NCBI GenBank assembly: GCA_024404125.1
Contig: JAKSQL010000015.1
Coordinates: forward strand, 1 to 13,370
Direction of reading: 5' to 3'
DNA length: 13,370 nt
Source of the DNA: Clostridia bacterium
GTDB taxonomy: Bacteria > Bacillota > Clostridia > Oscillospirales > Acutalibacteraceae
A model generated the notes under the pieces. It was not told the origin of the DNA and ran no database searches. It saw only the letters and a list, made by a program, of their open reading frames with translations. How positions within the stretch are numbered: position 1 is the stretch's first letter; each line of letters starts with the position of its first letter. Positions 5,790-11,616 of the stretch are shown piece after piece. A program made the position numbers and the translations under genes.

Positions 5790-6650
5790 TCACTCTATCG
5801 GTGACTTTCTTACAAATAACACACCTAAACTTTGCTGACCGCAATGAGAAGAAATAGTACATCCCGCTCTTGTTATAAATACCTCTTTAAACGGTACGGT
5901 CGCTTTAACGGTATCAACTATACTGTTTACAAGTTCCTCGTCAAGTCCCGCGTGGGTTACGAATACTCTGTCTGTATCTATATCGTCCTTATTTTCAAGG
6001 CGTTCAACCGCATAGGTTTTAAGTACCTCTTCAAACTTTCCGCGGTATTTTTTGCAAAGTCCCATAGTGCCGTCTTTTACCGCTATGCAGGGCTTAAGTT
6101 TGAGCAGATTTGCACCAAGCACTGATAATGCGGAACATCTTCCGCCTTTGTATAGATATTCAAGACTGTCAATAACGAAAGACGCGTCAACCTTATCTCT
6201 TAAAGCGTTTATTTTTTCAACAACCGTTTCGGCGTCAAGTCCCTCGTTTACCATATCCGCTGCTTTTAAAATAAGTAGTCCCGCACCGGTTGAAAGATTT
6301 TGAGTATCAATAACGTAAACGTTCCCGAGTTCCTCTGCCGCAATGCAGGCATTGTTGTAGGTTGAAGACATTTTTGAGCAAAGCGAAAAATGTATTACGG
6401 TTTTACCTTCACTTGTAAACTGTGAGAAAAACTCCTCACATTCGCCAACATTAGTGGCGGTTGTTTTAGGCAGTTCGCCCGTTTTGCGATGATGCTCGTA
6501 AACGTCATCGGGGGTAATATCAACCCCGTCTTTATAAACCTTATCGCCGAGCGTTATGCCGAGCGGAATTGTTTTTATTGAATACCTTTCAAGAAGTTTA
6601 GGTCCCAAATCGGACGTACTGTCACTCGTAATTACAATATTTTGGCTCAT
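5790..6650 (-). CDS. DegV/FakB-family fatty-acid-binding protein
   Basis: DegV-family proteins bind a fatty acid; FakB members present it to the kinase FakA for phosphorylation and entry into phospholipid synthesis. The 286-residue length is typical. Visible motifs are VITSDSTSDL at the N-terminus, KTVIHFSLCSKMSSTYNNA (a variant of the TLSSKLSGTY motif), VIDTQNLSTGAGLL, EYLYKGGRCS and, near the end, HCGQQSLGVLFVRK. His269 of the last motif corresponds to the conserved histidine at the lipid carboxylate. The ATG follows a strong GGAGGG site (on the plus strand CCCTCC, about 6656-6661). It is a single-gene unit with its own promoter, divergent from the EamA permease. No fakA gene is in the window, so the exact role cannot be fixed. 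Confidence 0.9.
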   Translation of the reverse strand: MSQNIVITSDSTSDLGPKLLERYSIKTIPLGITLGDKVYKDGVDITPDDVYEHHRKTGELPKTTATNVGECEEFFSQFTSEGKTVIHFSLCSKMSSTYNNACIAAEELGNVYVIDTQNLSTGAGLLILKAADMVNEGLDAETVVEKINALRDKVDASFVIDSLEYLYKGGRCSALSVLGANLLKLKPCIAVKDGTMGLCKKYRGKFEEVLKTYAVERLENKDDIDTDRVFVTHAGLDEELVNSIVDTVKATVPFKEVFITRAGCTISSHCGQQSLGVLFVRKSPIE

Positions 6651-6677
6651 ATAAACCCTCCTTAAATAACTGTAATT

Positions 6678-6706
6678 AGTATACCATTAAAACAAATTAA
6701 ACACAA
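6678..6706 (-). promoter_or_regulatory. Promoter of the degV-family gene
   Basis: On the minus strand TTGTGT (6706-6701) and TATACT (6683-6678) are 17 bases apart. The expected start is near 6671, about 20 bases before the coding region. The -35 element is weak (three of six bases) and the -10 is good. Confidence 0.55.
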
Positions 6707-6723
6707 TAATTTTTTTATTCTTT

Positions 6724-6752
6724 TTGAAAAACGTCATTCGTTGTATTATATT
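6724..6752 (+). promoter_or_regulatory. Promoter of the permease-ispE operon
   Basis: TTGAAA (6724-6729) and TATATT (6747-6752), each five of six matches to consensus, are exactly 17 bases apart. The start would be near 6759, inside the palindrome at 6751-6776. The divergent degV promoter lies on the opposite strand at 6678-6706. Confidence 0.65.
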
Positions 6753-6776
6753 TATTAAGGTGATTACCTTAATAAA
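6751..6776. promoter_or_regulatory. Perfect palindrome over the start point of the permease promoter (candidate operator)
   Basis: TTTATTAAGGT (6751-6761) and ACCTTAATAAA (6766-6776) are perfect inverted copies separated by GATT. The element overlaps the end of the -10 box and the predicted transcription start, where a bound repressor would block initiation. In RNA it could form an 11-pair hairpin, but it has no T-run after it, so a terminator is unlikely. The binding protein is not known, and the only regulator in the window (the XRE fragment at 1-63) is far away. Confidence 0.5.
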
Positions 6777-6790
6777 GTGGGGAATGAATT

Positions 6791-7669
6791 ATGAAAAACA
6801 AGGGGACTTTTTTAATTATTATTGCCGCAGTAATGTGGGGTTGTACCGGTATATTTGTAAATGCCATGCGGTCTTTCGGTATCGGCAATATGCAAATGGT
6901 TTCATTACGTTCATTGCTTACCGCTTTTCTTTTGGGAATATTTATGCTTTTTACCGATAAGAGTGCTTTTAAGATAAGACTTAAAGACAGTTGGATATTT
7001 GCTTTAAACGGTATAGTTGCCATTTTGCTGTTTAATTATTGTTATTATAAGACTATGGAACTTTCAACCCTTTCGGTAGCGGCTATACTTATGTACACAT
7101 CGCCGTTTTTTGTTATGGCAATATCCGTAATATTCTTCCATGAAAAGATTACCGCAAAAAAGATATTTGCGCTTATATGCGCTTTTGTGGGATGCGCGCT
7201 TGTATCAGGTGTTACGGGGAACAATCGAATAAGCGGCGAATGCCTTTTATTCGGACTCTTTACGGGTTTCGGATATGCACTGTATACCGTAATAGGCAAT
7301 ATTCTTGTAAATAAGAATTACAATTCTCTTACAATTATTTTTTATACTTTTTTGTTTTCTTTTTTGGGAAGCATACCCATGCTCTTTATTACAGGGGAAG
7401 GATTTTCAAACGCAATCAGTATAAGAGCGGTTGCCATAACATTTGCTATGGCATTATTAAATTCGGCATTGCCAAACACTATTTATACATTAGGGCTTAG
7501 AAATGTTGAACTCAGTAAAGCGCCGATAATTGCAATGTTTGAACCCGTAACCGCTACGGTAATAGGAACATTTTACGGCGAAAAGATAACCTTAATATCC
7601 GCGACCGGTATTGGTTGTGTGTTGGTGGCGGTTGCATTACTGAATATTGAAAGAAGGGCAAAGAATTGA
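6791..7669 (+). CDS. EamA-domain permease of the drug/metabolite transporter superfamily
   Basis: This is a 292-residue integral membrane protein with about ten hydrophobic segments arranged as two EamA repeats (roughly residues 5-140 and 150-286), which is the standard DMT architecture. Typical motifs are AAVMWGCTGIFVNA in the first helix, MYTSPFFVMAISVIFFHEK at the end of the first repeat, and IIAMFEPVTATVIGTFYGEK at the matching place in the second. Members export or import small metabolites; the substrate cannot be read from the sequence. The ATG at 6791 has a modest GGGGA site in front; another ATG at 6784 is out of frame. Its stop overlaps the start of ispE, so both are on one transcript, but their functions are not obviously related. 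Confidence 0.92.
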   Translation: MKNKGTFLIIIAAVMWGCTGIFVNAMRSFGIGNMQMVSLRSLLTAFLLGIFMLFTDKSAFKIRLKDSWIFALNGIVAILLFNYCYYKTMELSTLSVAAILMYTSPFFVMAISVIFFHEKITAKKIFALICAFVGCALVSGVTGNNRISGECLLFGLFTGFGYALYTVIGNILVNKNYNSLTIIFYTFLFSFLGSIPMLFITGEGFSNAISIRAVAITFAMALLNSALPNTIYTLGLRNVELSKAPIIAMFEPVTATVIGTFYGEKITLISATGIGCVLVAVALLNIERRAKN

Positions 7670-8508
7670 AGCTTAAAGCCAACGCGAAAATAAATCTTAC
7701 ACTTGATATTGTAGGCAAAAGAGAAGACGGTTATCACAATATAAGTTCCGTATTTCAGTCGGTTTCTTTAAGCGATACGGTATATATTGAAAAATCGGAT
7801 AAAATAACCGTTTATTGTGACAGTATACCGTCTTTACCTATGCAAAAAAACACCGCCTATAAAGCGGCAGAGGCGTTTTTTTCTTATATAGGTCTTAAAG
7901 GCGGTGCCGAAATAAAGATAATAAAAAGCATACCCGAACTTTCAGGACTTGGTGGCGGCAGTGCAGATGCTGCGGCGGTAATAGTAGGTCTTAATAATCT
8001 TTACGGCACAAATCTTTCGCTTGAAAAACTTTGCTTTATAGGTAAATCTGTAGGTGCTGACGTACCGTTTTGTATTGCAGGCGGTACGGCACTCGTAGAG
8101 GGCATAGGCGAAAAAATAACCCCGTTAAAAAATTTACCTTACTGTTTTATACTTATTTTAAAAAGCGGCAAAAAGCAGTCCACAAAGGATATGTACTTAA
8201 AAGTTGACGGCAGCAACACGGTTTCCGGCAATACCGAAAAAGCGATAAGTGAAATAAATAAAGGCAACTTAAGCGGTATATGCAAGCATATTTCGAATGC
8301 ATTTACACCTTTTTGCGACTGCGAGAAAAATTTTGATATACTTAAAAGTTTTTCGCCCTGCGGAGTGGGACTTTCGGGCAGCGGGCCGTCACTGTTTGCG
8401 ATATTTGATAATAAAGAGCAGGCAAACTCGGCATTTATTAAACTTAAATCCGATAATTACGAATGCTATTTATGTAACACCGTCGATTGCGGCATTATAA
8501 CTGAATAA
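7666..8508 (+). CDS. ispE: 4-diphosphocytidyl-2-C-methyl-D-erythritol kinase IspE
   Basis: IspE phosphorylates CDP-methylerythritol in the non-mevalonate isoprenoid pathway in the cytoplasm. It is a GHMP-family kinase. The N-terminal AKINLTLDI includes the catalytic Lys8, the glycine-rich ATP loop is PELSGLGGGSADAAA (about 90-104), and Asp132 in GADVPF is the catalytic base. A third GHMP motif, GVGLSGSGPSLFA, lies near the C-terminus. The 280-residue length is normal. The start is TTG at 7666, overlapping the permease stop codon (TTGA), with AGAAGGG about nine bases upstream; reinitiation or coupling is likely. The presence of IspE implies that the organism makes isoprenoids by the MEP route. 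Confidence 0.96.
   Translation: MKLKANAKINLTLDIVGKREDGYHNISSVFQSVSLSDTVYIEKSDKITVYCDSIPSLPMQKNTAYKAAEAFFSYIGLKGGAEIKIIKSIPELSGLGGGSADAAAVIVGLNNLYGTNLSLEKLCFIGKSVGADVPFCIAGGTALVEGIGEKITPLKNLPYCFILILKSGKKQSTKDMYLKVDGSNTVSGNTEKAISEINKGNLSGICKHISNAFTPFCDCEKNFDILKSFSPCGVGLSGSGPSLFAIFDNKEQANSAFIKLKSDNYECYLCNTVDCGIITE
8470..8499 (+). promoter_or_regulatory. Possible forespore-type promoter for spoIIR
   Basis: TTATG (8470-8474) and CATTATA (8493-8499) are 18 bases apart. The second element matches the sigma-G -10 pattern CATnnTA fully and is preceded by GG; the first has four of five bases of gnATR. It lies within the end of ispE, and the start would be about ten bases before the hairpin at 8515. 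In B. subtilis spoIIR is under sigma-F, whose recognition overlaps that of sigma-G. The match is suggestive only. Confidence 0.3.
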
Positions 8509-8514
8509 AATTTT

Positions 8515-8562
8515 AATTTCCCGTCAAGACTCAAATCAAACAATACTTGACGGGAGATTTTT
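8515..8562 (+). promoter_or_regulatory. Hairpin burying the spoIIR ribosome binding site, with U-rich tail
   Basis: AATTTCCCGTCAAG (8515-8528) pairs with CTTGACGGGAGATT (8546-8559). That is 14 pairs with one T-G wobble; the central ten (8519-8528 with 8546-8555) are perfect. The loop is 17 bases. The 3' arm contains the Shine-Dalgarno sequence GGGAG (8552-8556), nine bases before the TTG start at 8566. A T-rich stretch, TTTTTATTTT, spans 8558-8567. Like the element in front of sigG it could end transcripts from the upstream operon (ispE) and also hide the ribosome binding site of spoIIR in any transcript that passes through or starts just upstream. Confidence 0.65.
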
Positions 8563-8565
8563 ATT

Positions 8566-9183
8566 TTGAAAAGTTTTTTAAGAAAAGATATTGAACTTGC
8601 GCTTATTTTTGCGCTTTTGTTTACACTTGCTATGAATTTTGCGCATTTTAATGCAGCGTGTGATGATTTAAGAAACAATGTTTTGCGGCTTCATATTATC
8701 GCGAATTCGGACAGTAAGCCGGATCAGGCGGTAAAACTTAAAATAAGAGACGAAATATTAAATGCTTCGAGCGGCATTTTTAAAGAGTGCGAAAGTTTAC
8801 CTGCGGCAATAGAAAATGCAAAAGAGAATTTGGATAAAATAAGCGAAAGGGCAAATAACGTATTAAAAGAAAACGGCTTTGATTATGAGGCAATAGTAAG
8901 TGTGGGCAACAGTTATTTTGAAACAAGAGAGTATGAAAATTTCACTCTGCCCGCAGGCACCTATAAATCGCTTATAGTGCGGCTCGGTAAGTCGAAAGGT
9001 CATAATTGGTGGTGTGTTATTTTCCCGAGCGTGTGTTTAAGCGCATCGGGGAATGCCCGCCTTGAAGACGCAACCTCCATAACCTCGGCAAGAATTGCAG
9101 AAAACCCGAAAAAATACGTTATGCGGTTTAAAAGTGTTGAACTTTATGAAAATTTAAAAAAGAAAATAAAGAGTAAAAAATAA
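8566..9183 (+). CDS. spoIIR: Stage II sporulation protein R (SpoIIR)
   Basis: SpoIIR is made in the forespore and secreted toward the mother cell, where it triggers the SpoIIGA-dependent processing of pro-sigma-E. The 205-residue protein has a short basic N-terminus and a signal/anchor helix (about 9-30). The family signature VLRLHIIANSDS is at 39-50, followed by DQAVKLKIRDEIL. YFETREYENFTLPAGTYKSL and GHNWWCVIFPSVCL (145-158) close the conserved region. The start is TTG at 8566, nine bases after GGGAG. It stands alone, 57 bases after ispE. SpoIIGA and sigE are not in the window. The ribosome binding site is inside the hairpin at 8515-8562. No obvious hairpin terminator follows; 9184-9206 is only A/T-rich. 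Confidence 0.94.
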   Translation: MKSFLRKDIELALIFALLFTLAMNFAHFNAACDDLRNNVLRLHIIANSDSKPDQAVKLKIRDEILNASSGIFKECESLPAAIENAKENLDKISERANNVLKENGFDYEAIVSVGNSYFETREYENFTLPAGTYKSLIVRLGKSKGHNWWCVIFPSVCLSASGNARLEDATSITSARIAENPKKYVMRFKSVELYENLKKKIKSKK

Positions 9184-9197
9184 TATTTTAAAATTTT
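9176..9197 (+). repeat. AT-rich 22-base direct repeat, copy 1 (candidate UP element of the clc promoter)
   Basis: Exactly the same 22 bases recur at 10551-10572. The block is made only of A and T, starts in the last codon of spoIIR, and ends nine bases before the -35 box of the clc promoter (about -66 to -45). Position and composition suggest an alpha-subunit contact site (UP element); low complexity means chance or shared AT bias cannot be excluded. Confidence 0.45.
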
Positions 9198-9206
9198 AAA
9201 AAGAAT

Positions 9207-9235
9207 TTGACTTTAGTGCTTGTTTGTTATATAAT
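9207..9235 (+). promoter_or_regulatory. Promoter of the ClC transporter gene
   Basis: TTGACT (9207-9212) and TATAAT (9230-9235) are 17 bases apart: the same hexamers and spacing as the tRNA promoter at 86-114. The start should be near 9242, leaving a leader of only about 23 bases, with AGGAG at 9253-9257. There is therefore no room for a fluoride riboswitch, which often precedes fluoride-type ClC genes. Confidence 0.78.
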
Positions 9236-9264
9236 TACACCATTATTTTTTTAGGAGCAAGCCG

Positions 9265-10527
9265 ATGAAAAAGGAAAAATTTTTTAAAAAACATCCGGCA
9301 CCTCTTACCTATTTGGCCGCTTTTGCAAGATGGTGTGTTTTAGGAGTAATAACCGGAATTTTCGGCGGAATATTAGGCGCGGCTTTTACGAAAGCGATTA
9401 CCTATGCAACAAACTTTCGCCTTGAGCACAGTTGGATAATATATTTTTTACCTATAGGCGGATTGGTTATTGTCTTTTTATACCGTTCGTTAAAACTCGG
9501 CAACGCAGGAACAAACGAAATTTTTGAAACGGTGCGAAACGAAAAGAAAATTCCCGTACGGTTATTACCGGCAGTATTTTCAGGCAGTATAATAAGTCAC
9601 CTGTTTGGCGGCTCGGTTGGACGTGAGGGCGCGGCATTGCAAATAGGCGGAAGTTTGGCGGCTTTATTTTCAAAGATTCTTAAACTTGACGATAAAAAGC
9701 AACATATACTCATAATGTGCGGTATGAGTGCCGCTTTTTCTGCCGTGTTTTGTGCTCCTCTTACCGCCGCAATATTTTCCGTTGAGGTAATATGCGTAGG
9801 GTACCTTTATTCTTCTGCACTGCTACCATGCTTAATCTCGTCGCTTACAGCTTATGCCGTTTCTTTAAAACTCGGCATAAAGCCGGACAATTTTAAGGTC
9901 GATATAATTCCGAAATCCAACCTTAAAACCTTGATTTTTGTTGTTTTATTGGCAATAATCGCATCTGTTGTAAGCGTTGTTTTCTGTAAATCAATGCACA
10001 TATCTTCACATCTTTTTGAAAAATACTTAAAGAATGAATATTTGCGTATTGCGTCAGGCGGACTGTTAATTGTTATTCTTACTGTAGTTTTAAAAACAAC
10101 CGATTATAACGGCAGCGGAATTAACGTTATTGAAAACATTTTCCTAAACGGTGAAGTAAAATATGAAGCATTTTTGCTTAAAATAATTTTTACGGCGATA
10201 ACAATAGGAGTAGGGTATAAAGGCGGCGAAATTGTGCCTACAATGTTTATAGGTGCAACATTAGGCGCAAGTGTTGCAAAAATTGCAGGTATGCCTATTA
10301 GTTTCGGTGCGGCGCTCGGAATTTCGTCACTTTTCTGCTCGGTAACCAACTGCCCTTTGGCAACGGTACTGTTATCCATAGAATTTTTCGGTACCGACGG
10401 TATAATATTTTACACTTTATCGGCGTTTATCAGTTTTTTGGTTTCGGGATATGCAAGTCTTTACACGGGTCAAAAAATTGTTTTTTCAAAAACTTCAGAC
10501 GAAGAAATCAACATTGCCGGCAAATAA
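9265..10527 (+). CDS. ClC-family anion channel/antiporter with atypical selectivity motifs
   Basis: ClC proteins move chloride, fluoride or related anions across the membrane, often in exchange for protons. The 420-residue protein has many hydrophobic helices and the diagnostic GREG motif (119-122) with the gating Glu121 in HLFGGSVGREGAALQIGG. Other filter motifs differ from the classic ones. GSGIP is replaced by GNAGT (79-83), and GxFxP by GEIVP (321-325). The segment after APL reads FSVEV, so Val175 stands where CLC-ec1 has the internal proton glutamate Glu203. Similar departures are seen in fluoride-type ClC proteins, but GREGA and the lack of a riboswitch leave the ion undecided. The ATG at 9265 follows AGGAG by seven bases. 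It is a single-gene unit between spoIIR and rpmE. Confidence 0.9.
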   Translation: MKKEKFFKKHPAPLTYLAAFARWCVLGVITGIFGGILGAAFTKAITYATNFRLEHSWIIYFLPIGGLVIVFLYRSLKLGNAGTNEIFETVRNEKKIPVRLLPAVFSGSIISHLFGGSVGREGAALQIGGSLAALFSKILKLDDKKQHILIMCGMSAAFSAVFCAPLTAAIFSVEVICVGYLYSSALLPCLISSLTAYAVSLKLGIKPDNFKVDIIPKSNLKTLIFVVLLAIIASVVSVVFCKSMHISSHLFEKYLKNEYLRIASGGLLIVILTVVLKTTDYNGSGINVIENIFLNGEVKYEAFLLKIIFTAITIGVGYKGGEIVPTMFIGATLGASVAKIAGMPISFGAALGISSLFCSVTNCPLATVLLSIEFFGTDGIIFYTLSAFISFLVSGYASLYTGQKIVFSKTSDEEINIAGK

Positions 10528-10550
10528 CATTTTTCAGGCATTTTAAAAGG

Positions 10551-10572
10551 AAAAATAATATTTTAAAATTTT
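10551..10572 (+). repeat. AT-rich 22-base direct repeat, copy 2 (candidate UP element of the rpmE promoter)
   Basis: Identical to 9176-9197. It ends two bases before the rpmE -35 box, i.e. about -59 to -38 from the expected start, precisely the UP-element window, and agrees with most positions of the E. coli UP consensus (A-tract, T-tract, A-tract). Strong promoters of ribosomal protein genes often carry such elements. Confidence 0.5.
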
Positions 10573-10574
10573 TC

Positions 10575-10603
10575 TTGCTTTTTTTTGTTTTGTGTGATAA
10601 AAT
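10575..10603 (+). promoter_or_regulatory. Promoter of rpmE with extended -10
   Basis: TTGCTT (10575-10580) and TAAAAT (10598-10603) are 17 bases apart, and the -10 is preceded by TGn (10595-10597), an extended -10 motif. Copy 2 of the AT-rich repeat lies directly upstream. The leader of about 37 bases before the ATG at 10647 shows no ribosomal-protein binding structure I can recognise. Confidence 0.65.
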
Positions 10604-10646
10604 CTTAATGTTATATTGAGAAAGTAATCGAAAGAGGTGACAATAA

Positions 10647-10853
10647 ATGAAGGAAGGTATTCATCCTCAGTATGAAAAGGTAACCATCAAATGCGCTTGC
10701 GGCGCTGAATTTGAAACGCGTTCAACCAAAAAGGATATTCGTTTGGATATCTGCTCAAAATGTCATCCGTTCTTTACCGGCAAACAGAAGTTGGTAGATA
10801 CAGGCGGCCGTGTTGATAGATTTAAAAAGCGTTTCAATATGGACGATAAATAA
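10647..10853 (+). CDS. rpmE: 50S ribosomal protein L31, zinc-binding type
   Basis: L31 sits on the central protuberance of the large subunit and bridges to the small subunit. The 68-residue protein begins MKEGIHPQYEKVTIKCACG. It has all four zinc-ligand cysteines, Cys16, Cys18, Cys36 and Cys39 (CAC and CSKC), so it is the zinc-containing form and not the zinc-free paralogue made under zinc starvation. HPFFTGKQKLVDTGGRVDRF is the standard C-terminal part. AGAGGTG precedes the ATG. It has its own promoter and terminator. Confidence 0.98.
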   Translation: MKEGIHPQYEKVTIKCACGAEFETRSTKKDIRLDICSKCHPFFTGKQKLVDTGGRVDRFKKRFNMDDK

Positions 10854-10869
10854 TTATCTTTTATACTTT

Positions 10870-10904
10870 CCGCAACTGTATTTAACGGCAGTTGCGGTTT
10901 TTTT
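10870..10904 (+). terminator. Rho-independent terminator after rpmE
   Basis: CCGCAACTG (10870-10878) pairs perfectly with CAGTTGCGG (10889-10897) and is followed by seven Ts (10898-10904). It begins 16 bases after the rpmE stop and ends 23 bases before the next gene. Confidence 0.9.
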
Positions 10905-10927
10905 AATCTGTAAGGCAGGTGAAACCG

Positions 10928-11557
10928 ATGGATAACTATGTTACGCTTAAAGGTAAGTCAGAGGGCTTTTATACCGAAAAGCGCTCAAAGTTTATTTCTT
11001 TTGCCTATCCGTGCGAAAGTGCAGATGCCGGGGCAAAAATATTGGAAGCGGTTAAAAAAGAATATTTTGATGCGCGTCACCACGTTTATGCATAGGTACT
11101 TAGTCAACGTACTGCAACATTCGGAGATGACGGCGAGCCGCACGGCACCGCCGGTAAACCTATACTTGACTGTATTTTAGGCAGCGGCATAAAGAACGTT
11201 TTGGTTGTGGTAATACGTTATTTCGGCGGCATACTGCTTGGTACGGGCGGACTTGTAAAGGCATACACCTATGCTTGCAATGATGCGCTTAAAGGTGCCG
11301 AAATCACCGAATACTGTTATGGCACAAAAATGTCCCTTACGGTAGATTATACTGATTATAAGAGTGTAGAAAACGTTATAAAAAAACACTCTGGTGAAAT
11401 ATTAAGCAGCGATTTTACCGATAAAGTAAATATAATATTTACGGTTAAGGACTTAAAAAAGCAAGAATTTTTATCTGATATCGGTGAAACCTTTTCACAA
11501 AAGTTAACCGCAAAAGAGGAAAATAGCGGATATTTTAATTTTTCTACTGAAAAATAG
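10928..11557 (+). pseudogene. YigZ/IMPACT-family gene interrupted by a single in-frame TAG
   Basis: From ATG 10928 (behind AGGTG, 10917-10921) the frame reads MDNYVTLKGKSEGFYTEKRS and on to DARHHVYA. It then meets TAG at 11093-11095 (codon 56) and continues in the same frame with VLSQRTATFGDDGEPHGTAG, KPILDCIL, VVVIRYFGGILLGTGGLVKAY and a C-terminal DUF1949-like domain to a TAG at 11555-11557. Read through, it would have 209 residues, the usual YigZ length. Family members have an aromatic residue, commonly tyrosine, at this place (HNCSAYVIGE in B. subtilis YvyE), so one base change from TAT or TAC explains the TAG. All downstream motifs are intact. YigZ/IMPACT proteins have a ribosomal-protein-S5-like fold, and their bacterial role is poorly defined. 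It could be a recent nonsense mutation, a sequence error or a suppressed codon; other genes here use TAG as an ordinary stop. Confidence 0.7.
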
Positions 11558-11616
11558 AGGAATTTTGATTTTTTTGTCTAATAATATTTATGTAAGAATT
11601 TTGCGGGAGGGTTGTT

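Noticed and set aside
9236..9264. Fluoride riboswitch in front of the ClC gene
   Set aside because: The leader between the predicted start (about 9242) and the ATG is only about 23 bases, too short for the known aptamer, and no such fold lies upstream of the promoter.
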